Assembly: GCA_032250585.1 (NCBI GenBank)
Contig: JAVVFH010000150.1
Coordinates: forward strand, 1-8,634
DNA length: 8,634 nucleotides
Direction of reading: 5' to 3'
DNA from: JAVVFH01 sp032250585
Lineage (GTDB): Bacteria > Pseudomonadota > Gammaproteobacteria > Xanthomonadales > SZUA-36
Below the pieces are notes generated by a model. It was not told where the DNA came from. It did no database searches and saw only the letters and a list, made by a program, of their open reading frames with translations. Position numbers and translations under genes: made by a program. The first letter of the stretch is position 1. Each line of letters opens with the position of its first letter. This document shows positions 1-4,991 of the stretch, one piece after another.

Positions 1-69
1 TTTACCTTGATGAGCCGCCAGGAAAGCTTCCAAACAGGAGACAAAAACTATTGCATGGGCCCATAGAAT

Positions 70-106
70 CTCCCACACGTTGCCCGAAGCACCTTTTTTG
101 TGGGAG
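70..106. repeat. 8-bp inverted repeat CTCCCACA/TGTGGGAG
   Basis: CTCCCACA at 70-77 is perfectly complementary to TGTGGGAG at 99-106, with a 21-base loop ending in a run of six T. The right arm is also the first part of the REP-like unit that follows, so the left arm may be the remnant of another inverted REP copy. No gene is apparent in 1-218: the frame open through this stretch lacks similarity to pyrophosphatase before residue 1 of the ppa start chosen below. Confidence 0.5.
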
Positions 107-164
107 TGGTTTTAGCCACGACAGTTTTTCGAGCCTCAGTTTTCATCGCGGCTGGAGCCGCTCC
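98..164. repeat. REP-like inverted doublet (REPIN/BIME-like)
   Basis: The left unit, about 99-121, begins GTGGGAG and continues with a small stem GTGG-TTTTAG-CCAC (106-119). The right unit, 146-164, is an inverted relative with stem GCGGCT-GG-AGCCGC (148-161) followed by CTCC. Together they read like two opposed copies of the REP family whose units start with GTGG/GTAG and contain a GGCTTTAGCC-type hairpin, common in Pseudomonas and Xanthomonas and mobilised by RAYT transposases. Both copies have diverged: the left has T for C in the stem, and the right has lost the terminal CCACA. No RAYT gene is in the window. The family assignment is from memory of the consensus. Confidence 0.6.
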
Positions 165-181
165 GGACCCGATCAAAAGCG

Positions 182-187
182 TATAAT
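182..187 (+). promoter_or_regulatory. Candidate -10 box for ppa
   Basis: TATAAT at 182-187 is a perfect sigma-70 -10 hexamer. No good -35 is seen 16-18 bases upstream, where the sequence is GC-rich and falls in the REP-like unit. The box overlaps an in-frame ATG at 186, so a transcript started from it, at about 194, could not use that ATG. This favours the ATG at 219, giving a leader of about 25 bases. Confidence 0.5.
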
Positions 188-208
188 GAGTGGCTTACCC
201 CGTATGCT

Positions 209-221
209 GGAGCCCGGAATG
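209..221 (+). promoter_or_regulatory. Ribosome-binding site deciding the ppa start
   Basis: GGAG at 209-212 lies six bases before the ATG at 219. The other in-frame ATGs at 51, 186 and 204 have no comparable site, and only the start at 219 lines up with the E. coli protein from residue 1. Confidence 0.7.
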
Positions 222-770
222 AGCCTGCAAGATGTGCCCGTGGGGCGTAACGCACCCGACGACGTTAACGTGATCATCGAAATCCCGATGCACAGCCCCG
301 CGGTCAAATATGAAGTGGACAAGGTGTCCGGCGCCCTGTTTCTCGATCGCATGCTCAAAACCGCGATGCATTATCCCTGCAACTACGGCTACATTCCGCA
401 CACCCTGTGCGGTGACGGCGACCCCACCGACGTGATGGTCGTCATGCCAGTCCCGGTGAACTCCAGCGTGGTCGTAACCTGCCGCCCGGTGGGTGTGCTG
501 CGCATGGAAGACGAATCGGGTGAAGACGCAAAGATTTTGGCGGTGCCCACCACGGACGTCACCGGGCTTTACCGCCACGTGCTGGAAGTAGACGACGTAG
601 ACGAATTGCTGCGCCTGCAGATCACACATTTTTTCGACCACTACAAGGATCTGGAAACCGGCAAATGGGTGAACATCAAGGGCTGGGAAGGCGCGGACGC
701 CGCGCGCGCGGAGATTCTCGAATCGATCGCCCGCTACAATGCATTGCCCGCGCGACCCGAGAATTGGTGA
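219..770 (+). CDS. ppa: Inorganic pyrophosphatase, family I
   Basis: The cytoplasmic soluble enzyme hydrolyses pyrophosphate to two phosphates with Mg2+, driving nucleic acid, protein and lipid synthesis. The product is 183 residues, against 176 in E. coli, and begins MSLQDVPVG like E. coli MSLLNVPAG. Active-site residues known in the family are present: E21, K30, E32, R44, Y56, D66, D68, D71, D98, D103 and K105, plus the HYKDLE segment near residue 135. The metal-binding signature reads DGDPTDV, with threonine where a hydrophobic residue is usual; the acidic residues are intact, so activity is expected. The gene is monocistronic by context: it converges on prmA, and the downstream 771-886 has no gene. 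The start at 219 was chosen over 51, 186 and 204 on homology, the GGAG site and the position of the -10 box. Confidence 0.96.
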   Translation: MSLQDVPVGRNAPDDVNVIIEIPMHSPAVKYEVDKVSGALFLDRMLKTAMHYPCNYGYIPHTLCGDGDPTDVMVVMPVPVNSSVVVTCRPVGVLRMEDESGEDAKILAVPTTDVTGLYRHVLEVDDVDELLRLQITHFFDHYKDLETGKWVNIKGWEGADAARAEILESIARYNALPARPENW

Positions 771-833
771 GACGCAGCCGATGAGCATCGTGACCTACAA
801 GGATTTCCGGGGCTGAAGGGAGCCTGGTGGACG

Positions 834-893
834 GACGTGGACAGCTCCCCGAAGCACCGGCCTCAACCGCTGCGGGCAAGCTGTCTTCACGTC
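834..893. terminator. Long imperfect stem-loop between convergent ppa and prmA
   Basis: GACGTG (834-839) plus GACAGCT (840-846) pair with AGCTGTC (879-885) and CACGTC (888-893), separated only by a two-base TT bulge. CCCG (848-851) and CGGG (873-876) extend the stem inward. The right arm covers the prmA stop codon (887-889). The position between converging genes suggests a two-way terminator or an end-stabilising hairpin, but neither side is followed by a T run, so it is not a canonical intrinsic terminator. Confidence 0.45.
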
Positions 894-1789
894 ACGGTGG
901 TCGGCCCAGCCGAACGCCGCAACTCCAACCGCAGCCAACCCTCGCGCGATTCGCTTCGCGGCCGCTTGCACCAGGGAAGGTAAGCCGTCGTCACTTCGTC
1001 ACCCTGCTCTTCGAGCAGACCCGACAGTACGACATGACCACCCGGCCGCACGGCTCCGGCAATCACCGGAGCGAGTGCGATCAGCGGCCCGGCCAGGATA
1101 TTGGCCAGTACCAAATCCGAGTCAGCAGGCCAGAATGCTTTCGGCGACAGGCAGATCACGCGATCACCGACGCCGTTGCGATCCGCGTTCCGGGCGGTTG
1201 CCTCCAACGCCTGGGGGTCGTTGTCCACACACTCGGCGCGCGAAGCGCCTTCGAGACAGGCCGCGATTCCGAGAATGCCGGAACCGCAGCCATAATCCAC
1301 CACCCGCAGCCCGTTCATATCGTGGCCGTCGATCCATTCCAGGCACAGTGCCGTCGTCGGATGGGTTCCACTGCCGAAGGCGAGGCCCGGATCCAGCCGA
1401 ATTTGAACATTCCGGGGATCGTGGGGAATGGCCATGCCGGTCGGCACGATCCAAAGGTATTTGCCAAAACACATCGGGTGGAAGCGGTCCATCCAGGCCC
1501 GTTCCCAATCACGATCACCGACCTGGCGCCAACGAATCCGTTCGGAATGGCCGGTGCCCGACATATCCTGCAGCGCGCGCAGAACAGCCTGGCGATCGAC
1601 GTCCGTGTCGAACAGCCCGCGTAGCCGCACCGCCGGCCACAGCGGCGTGGCGCCCGGAGCGGGTTCGAGCACGGGTTGGTCCGACCGGTCCTCCAGCGTG
1701 ATGGCCAGGGCGCCCAGCGCTTCGAGAACCCCTTCGGCCTCTTCCACCTGCTCACGCGTCAGGGCGATGCTGACTTCTGTCCAGGGCAT
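887..1789 (-). CDS. prmA: Ribosomal protein L11 methyltransferase PrmA
   Basis: The enzyme uses S-adenosylmethionine to trimethylate lysines and the N-terminus of ribosomal protein L11 in the cytoplasm. The product is 300 residues, against 293 in E. coli. An N-terminal L11-recognition domain (about 1-90) is joined to a class I methyltransferase domain. Visible motifs are LDPGLAFGSGTHPTT (132-146), characteristic of PrmA; the SAM-binding VVDYGCGSGILGIAA (163-177); the acidic ECVDND (186-191); and the catalytic-motif LANILAGPL (228-236). The start at 1789 gives MPWTEVSIALT, matching the family. The frame stays open upstream, but only as a shadow of accC. It begins 11 bases after the accC stop codon with no strong Shine-Dalgarno, so it is probably translated by coupling. 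It is the last gene of the train; the fis or zinc-ribbon gene often found next to prmA is replaced here by convergent ppa. Confidence 0.95.
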   Translation of the reverse strand: MPWTEVSIALTREQVEEAEGVLEALGALAITLEDRSDQPVLEPAPGATPLWPAVRLRGLFDTDVDRQAVLRALQDMSGTGHSERIRWRQVGDRDWERAWMDRFHPMCFGKYLWIVPTGMAIPHDPRNVQIRLDPGLAFGSGTHPTTALCLEWIDGHDMNGLRVVDYGCGSGILGIAACLEGASRAECVDNDPQALEATARNADRNGVGDRVICLSPKAFWPADSDLVLANILAGPLIALAPVIAGAVRPGGHVVLSGLLEEQGDEVTTAYLPWCKRPRSESREGWLRLELRRSAGPTTVT

Positions 1790-1800
1790 GTGGCGAGCCG

Positions 1801-3147
1801 TCAGGCCTTGCGTTCTTCCAGTCGTTTTTCGAGGTAGTGAATGTTGAACCCGCCGCGGATGAAGCCGCGGTCCCACAGGAGCCACTTGTGCAGGGGAACA
1901 TTCGTCTTGATGCCTTTGAGCACCATCTCGTCGAGCGCCACCCGCATGCGCGCAATCGCCATATCGCGGCTTTCCGCGTGCGCGATGACCTTGCAGATCA
2001 TCGAATCGTAATTCGGCGGCACGCGGTAGCCATCGTAAATGTGCGAATCGACGCGGATGCCCGGGCCGCCCGGCGCGTGAAAGCCCTCGATCATTCCCGG
2101 GGAGGGCATGAAGGAGGCTGGGTCTTCGGCGTTGATGCGGCATTCGATCGCGTGGCCGCGAATCTGGATGTCTTCCTGCCGGTAGCTGAGCCGGTCACCG
2201 GTCGCGATCAGAATCTGCTCGCGCACCAGGTCGACACCGGTCACGCATTCGGTAACCGGGTGCTCGACCTGGATACGCGTGTTCATTTCGATGAAATAGA
2301 AGCGGCCGTTGTCGTACAGGAACTCGAAAGTCCCGGCCCCGCGGTAACCGATTCGCTGGCAGGCATCCACGCAGACCTCGCCGACCTCCCGACGCTGCTC
2401 CTCGGTGATACCCGGCGCCGGAGATTCCTCGATGATCTTCTGGTGGCGCCGCTGCGTGGAACAATCGCGCTCACCGAGATGAATCGCGTTGCCGTGCTCG
2501 TCCGCGAGCACCTGGATTTCAATGTGGCGCGGGTTCTCCAGGTATTTCTCCAGGTACACCGTGGCGTCGCCGAAGGTGCTGGCCGCCTCCTGGCGGGTCA
2601 ACTGCAGGGCATTGGCCAGGTGGGCCTCGGTATGGACAACCCGCATGCCGCGGCCGCCGCCGCCCGCGGAGGCCTTGATGATCACGGGGTAGCCGACTTT
2701 CCGGGCGATCTCGCGCGACTCCTGGAAATCCTCTGTCAGAGGGCCGTCCGAGCCCGGCACGCAGGGCACGCCGGACTCGCGCATGGCCTTGATTGCCGAC
2801 ACCTTATCGCCCATCAGCCGGATAGTCTCCGGCCGGGGACCGATGAAAATGAAACCGCTTTGCTCGACGCGCTCCGCAAAATCGGCGTTTTCGGCAAGAA
2901 AACCATAACCCGGGTGAATGGCCACCGCGTCTGTCACCTCGGTGGCGGCGATGATCGCTGGCACATTCAGGTAACTTTCGGTGGCCGACGCCGGCCCGAT
3001 GCAGACCGACTCGTCCGCCATCGCCACGTGTTTGAGGTTGCGGTCCACGGTCGAGTGCAGCGCAACGGTCTTGATGCCCAGGGCGTGACAGGCGCGCAAA
3101 ATCCGCAGGGCGATCTCGCCGCGGTTCGCAATGACGATTTTGTCCAT
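1801..3147 (-). CDS. accC: Acetyl-CoA carboxylase, biotin carboxylase subunit
   Basis: AccC carboxylates the biotin on AccB using ATP and bicarbonate, the first half-reaction of malonyl-CoA formation. The product is 448 residues, against 449 in E. coli. The order is a biotin carboxylase N-domain starting MDKIVIANRGEIALR, a central ATP-grasp domain with glycine-rich loop KASAGGGGRGMR (158-169), and a C-terminal domain. With this start, each E. coli catalytic residue lies exactly one position earlier: K115, K158, C229, K237, E275, E287, N289, R291, E295 and R337 are all present. An in-frame GTG at 3156 would add three residues (MPV); I prefer the ATG at 3147 because it matches E. coli MLDKIVIANRG. 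It follows accB by 19 bases and is co-transcribed with it. No strong Shine-Dalgarno is visible for either start. Confidence 0.96.
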   Translation of the reverse strand: MDKIVIANRGEIALRILRACHALGIKTVALHSTVDRNLKHVAMADESVCIGPASATESYLNVPAIIAATEVTDAVAIHPGYGFLAENADFAERVEQSGFIFIGPRPETIRLMGDKVSAIKAMRESGVPCVPGSDGPLTEDFQESREIARKVGYPVIIKASAGGGGRGMRVVHTEAHLANALQLTRQEAASTFGDATVYLEKYLENPRHIEIQVLADEHGNAIHLGERDCSTQRRHQKIIEESPAPGITEEQRREVGEVCVDACQRIGYRGAGTFEFLYDNGRFYFIEMNTRIQVEHPVTECVTGVDLVREQILIATGDRLSYRQEDIQIRGHAIECRINAEDPASFMPSPGMIEGFHAPGGPGIRVDSHIYDGYRVPPNYDSMICKVIAHAESRDMAIARMRVALDEMVLKGIKTNVPLHKWLLWDRGFIRGGFNIHYLEKRLEERKA

Positions 3148-3166
3148 GACAGGCACGGCTGAAGGC

Positions 3167-3634
3167 TCAGCGAATGACGAACAGGGGCTGATCGAACTCG
3201 ACAGGTTGCCCGTTCTCCACGAGGATGGCCACCACCGTACCGGAACTCTCCGCTTCGATCTGGTTGAACATCTTCATGGCCTCGATGATGCACAGCGTCT
3301 CACCCTCACTGACCCGCTGACCGAGGGAAACGAAGGGATCGCTGTCCGGGCTGGACGACGCGTAAAAGGTGCCCACCATGGGCGCCCGCAGCAGTTCACC
3401 TTCCGGCACATCGTCTTCTGTGGGGTCCGGGTCGGCCCCTTTGGAAGCTGCGCTGTCGGCACCGGCTGGCGCCGACCAGGCGGCGGTCCGCACATTCGGC
3501 GTCATGTCCTGCATCGACTGGACCGGGCTGACCCGGCTCAGCCGCACCGACTCCTCGCCCTCTACGATTTCCAGTTCCGTCAGACTGGAGTCTTCCAGCA
3601 ACTCGATGAGTTTCTTGATCTTCCTTATGTCCAT
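3167..3634 (-). CDS. accB: Acetyl-CoA carboxylase, biotin carboxyl carrier protein
   Basis: AccB carries the biotin that shuttles CO2 from AccC to the carboxyltransferase AccAD. The product is 155 residues, against 156 in E. coli. It has an N-terminal helical region starting MDIRKIKKLIELLE, nearly identical to E. coli; an Ala/Pro/Asp-rich linker (about 36-80); and a biotinyl domain (about 81-155) with the thumb-containing PMVGTFYASSSPD and the biotinylation motif EAMKMFN. K121 is the expected biotinylated lysine. The start at 3634 is supported by homology and by a strong GGAGGGAG site nine or so bases upstream; the longer open frame to 3673 would begin inside the inserted element and is rejected. 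The upstream 220 bases are almost wholly that element. Confidence 0.97.
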   Translation of the reverse strand: MDIRKIKKLIELLEDSSLTELEIVEGEESVRLSRVSPVQSMQDMTPNVRTAAWSAPAGADSAASKGADPDPTEDDVPEGELLRAPMVGTFYASSSPDSDPFVSLGQRVSEGETLCIIEAMKMFNQIEAESSGTVVAILVENGQPVEFDQPLFVIR

Positions 3635-3642
3635 GCGCTTTT

Positions 3643-3655
3643 GCTCCCTCCGGGC
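3643..3655 (-). promoter_or_regulatory. accB ribosome-binding region with an inverted copy inside the neighbouring element
   Basis: On the minus strand this reads GCCCGGAGGGAGC, a strong Shine-Dalgarno for the accB ATG at 3634. The same 13 bases occur on the plus strand at 3786-3798, within the inserted element. In an RNA copied from the minus strand across the element, the two segments would therefore be perfectly complementary. The first base of this segment is also the outermost base of the element's left repeat. Confidence 0.7.
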
Positions 3656-3689
3656 TAGTGTCCTGTCACGCATCTTATGTCGCTTTCAG
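3655..3689 (+). repeat. Left terminal inverted repeat of the element
   Basis: It pairs with 3824-3858: 25 perfect bases from the outer end, one T/A mismatch at 3680, then nine more matches ending CTTTCAG. Outside it lie the accB ribosome-binding bases. Similarity between the ends stops at 3655: the next base outward does not match. Confidence 0.85.
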
Positions 3690-3690
3690 C

Positions 3691-3704
3691 AAGGCAAGAA
3701 GCGG
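3691..3704. repeat. Inner inverted repeat arm, paired with 3772-3785
   Basis: AAGGCAAGAAGCGG here is complementary at 13 of 14 positions to 3772-3785. It continues the outer repeat almost directly on the left side, but on the right side it is separated from it by 38 bases that contain their own hairpin. The predicted fold is thus a long stem with a side hairpin and a 67-base apical loop. Confidence 0.75.
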
Positions 3705-3794
3705 TCAGATGCCAGGCGCGCGAGTGCAGGACTGGCCATGCTAATTCAAGCGAGTGCAACAACGCAGATGGCCGCTTATTGCCTTGCCCGGAGG

Positions 3795-3824
3795 GAGCCC
3801 CGCATTGGTGCGTATACGGGGCTC
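3795..3824. repeat. Side hairpin within the element
   Basis: GAGCCCCG (3795-3802) and CGGGGCTC (3817-3824) form an 8-bp GC-rich stem with a 14-base loop. The last base touches the inner end of the right terminal repeat. On the minus strand, which is the operon transcript, it is not followed by a T run. Confidence 0.65.
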
Positions 3825-3858
3825 TGAAAGCGTCATAAGATGCGTGACAGGACACTAG
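3824..3858 (-). repeat. Right terminal inverted repeat of the element
   Basis: This is the complement of 3655-3689. Its outer end overlaps the end of aroQ: the aroQ stop codon TAG occupies 3857-3855, that is, the TA of the target plus the first base of the element. Confidence 0.85.
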
Positions 3859-4295
3859 GGTTCAATCTCGTTGATGATCGCCTGGAGGGCGAGCATGTAG
3901 CCCTCACCGTGGAAACCACTGATGACGCCGACGGCGATATCGGACAGATAAGACACTTGCCGGAACGGCTCGCGTGCCGCGACGCTGGAGAGGTGAACTT
4001 CGACAAAAGGGATCCGAACGGCGAGGAGCGCATCGCGCAGAGCGATACTGGTATGCGTGTAGGCAGCCGGGTTGATGATAATGTAATCCACCGCGTCACT
4101 GGCGGCCTGCTGCACTGCTTCGACCAGTTCACCCTCGCCGTTTTTCTGCAGGTGACGCAGCTCGTGACCGCAGGCGCCCGCGAAGCGGGACAGCTCTTCC
4201 ATGATTTCCTGCAAACTTCGATGTCCGTACTTCTCGGGCTCCCTGCTGCCCAGCAGGTTGAGATTGGGTCCGTTGAGAACGAGGATATTCGCCAT
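3855..4295 (-). CDS. aroQ: 3-dehydroquinate dehydratase, type II
   Basis: The cytoplasmic, usually dodecameric enzyme dehydrates 3-dehydroquinate to 3-dehydroshikimate, the third step of the shikimate pathway. The product is 146 residues, the usual family length. It begins MANILVLNGPNLNLLGSREPEKYG, with R18 and catalytic Y23 in the lid; NPAAYTHTS gives N75 and the catalytic base partner H81; and VEVHLSS supplies E99 and H101, followed by R112. The loop usually written QSN is QKN here (50-52). The C-terminus (NEIEP) is a normal end for the family, yet its stop codon is formed by the inserted element's edge. The 135 bases upstream hold several dyads and may carry a promoter. The start at 4295 has only a weak Shine-Dalgarno but is the only sensible one. 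Confidence 0.95.
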   Translation of the reverse strand: MANILVLNGPNLNLLGSREPEKYGHRSLQEIMEELSRFAGACGHELRHLQKNGEGELVEAVQQAASDAVDYIIINPAAYTHTSIALRDALLAVRIPFVEVHLSSVAAREPFRQVSYLSDIAVGVISGFHGEGYMLALQAIINEIEP

Positions 4296-4329
4296 GAGTC
4301 GCTTTTTGGATCAAGGGGGATGCCGAGTC

Positions 4330-4367
4330 TGCATGATCTCATGCATATTGTCCACAATTCGGTACCG
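4330..4367. promoter_or_regulatory. Three adjacent dyads upstream of aroQ
   Basis: In 38 bases lie TGCATGA-TC-TCATGCA (4330-4345, 7-base arms), ATTGT-CC-ACAAT (4347-4358, 5-base arms) and the perfect palindrome CGGTACCG (4360-4367). They begin 35 bases upstream of the aroQ start. Such spacing suits operators or a promoter region for aroQ-accB-accC-prmA. I find no confident -35/-10 pair on the minus strand, and no regulator is identified. Confidence 0.4.
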
Positions 4368-4378
4368 TATTGAAGCAG

Positions 4379-4400
4379 ATCGCCACCAGTTCATGGCGAT
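4379..4400 (-). terminator. Hairpin downstream of the TlpA-like gene
   Basis: ATCGCCA (4379-4385) and TGGCGAT (4394-4400) form a 7-bp stem with an 8-base loop, about 30 bases after the TlpA-like stop codon. No T run follows on the minus strand, so it would be at most a weak or processing-type end between the redox genes and aroQ. Confidence 0.3.
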
Positions 4401-4430
4401 AGCCGGATAACCCCCGCCACCGAACCGGGC

Positions 4431-4991
4431 TCAGCCCTGCAGCAGGATGCCGATCCTTCGCTCCAGCTCCTCGCGGCCCAGTGCGCCGAGGTAAACCCAG
4501 CGGACAATGCCGGAGCGATCCACCAAAACGCTGTACGGCAGCATGCCGCTGCTATTGCCATAACGGCGCCCCAGCACCATGCCCTGGCCCTGACCCGCCA
4601 GGACGGGATAGACAACCCCCAGCTCGCGGGCGAAATCACGCGCCTTGCCTTCGTCGTCGACTGCGATGCCAAGCACCTGCAAACCGCGGCCGGCATAATT
4701 GCGCTGGAGCTCGGACAGCATCGGCATTTCTTCGACGCAGGGTGCGCACCAGCTCGCCCAGAAATTGAGCAGCAGCACCTTGCCGTCGAACTCCCCGGCA
4801 CTGATGAGCCGGCCCTGCAGGTTGCTGAGCGAAAAATCGGGCCGCGGCTGGCCGACAAGATCTTCCTGCCGAGGCGCGGCAACCGGCGTCGACGAGGCCT
4901 GCGGCGCCGGACTCAGCCGCATCGCCAGGAAATAGCCACCCGCCGAGGCCGCCACGGCAACCACCAGCATGATGAGCACGGTCGGCTTCAT
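4431..4991 (-). CDS. TlpA/ResA-like periplasmic thioredoxin-fold protein
   Basis: A membrane-anchored or exported thiol oxidoreductase of the TlpA/ResA/CcmG group. The product is 186 residues. A hydrophobic segment (4-24) serves as signal or anchor; there is no lipobox. A Pro/Ala-rich linker (about 27-42) leads to the AhpC/TSA-redoxin type thioredoxin domain with LLNFWASWCAPCVEEMP, where C82 and C85 form the redox pair, and a cis-proline segment MLPYSVLVD. It starts inside the end of dsbD (ATGA, 4-base overlap), which indicates translational coupling. Being fused in expression to DsbD suggests it receives electrons from DsbD and reduces a periplasmic client, possibly in cytochrome c maturation or cysteine repair; the client cannot be told from sequence. 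CcmG itself is less likely because no ccm genes are adjacent. Confidence 0.88.
   Translation of the reverse strand: MKPTVLIMLVVAVAASAGGYFLAMRLSPAPQASSTPVAAPRQEDLVGQPRPDFSLSNLQGRLISAGEFDGKVLLLNFWASWCAPCVEEMPMLSELQRNYAGRGLQVLGIAVDDEGKARDFARELGVVYPVLAGQGQGMVLGRRYGNSSGMLPYSVLVDRSGIVRWVYLGALGREELERRIGILLQG

Larger units (their letters stand above)
3655..3858. mobile_element. MITE-like nonautonomous element, 204 bases, TA at both ends
   Basis: The two ends are a 35-base inverted repeat with one mismatch (3655-3689 and 3824-3858), the outer 25 bases being perfect. The tips read C-TA-GTGTCCTGTCACG and its complement, so each end carries a TA just outside GTGTCC; this fits a TA target duplication as made by IS630/Tc1-mariner transposases. 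Inside lie a second inverted pair (3691-3704 with 3772-3785, 13/14 matching), a hairpin GAGCCCCG...CGGGGCTC (3795-3802 with 3817-3824), and a 9-base direct repeat GCGAGTGCA (3720, 3750). No transposase is encoded; the short open frame crossing it on the minus strand is not protein-like. It would fold as a branched hairpin in DNA or RNA. The family is not identified, and a large structured RNA is an alternative reading. Confidence 0.8.

Noticed and set aside
781..816. Eleven-codon open frame just after ppa
   Set aside because: It is too short and has no Shine-Dalgarno or family similarity. Nothing supports translation.
83..858. 11-base direct repeat CCCGAAGCACC at 83-93 and 848-858, on both sides of ppa
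   Set aside because: Repeats of this length are expected by chance several times in a window of this size, and the surroundings are unrelated, so it is not evidence of a mobile unit around ppa.
1837..3162. 441-codon open frame on the plus strand opposite accC
   Set aside because: It is an antisense shadow of accC, whose catalytic residues are all in place on the other strand.
3655..3855. 66-codon open frame spanning the inverted-repeat element on the minus strand
   Set aside because: It runs from one terminal repeat to the other, starts with GTG and has no Shine-Dalgarno or protein-like composition. It is open by chance.
4348..4356. DnaA-box-like TTGTCCACA upstream of aroQ
   Set aside because: It has one mismatch to the consensus, is a single site, and there is no AT-rich unwinding region or replication gene nearby. 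It is better explained as part of the ATTGT-CC-ACAAT dyad.
4427..4437. GGGCT-C-AGCCC palindrome over the TlpA-like stop codon
   Set aside because: Arms of five bases with a one-base centre cannot form a stable hairpin, and no T run follows.
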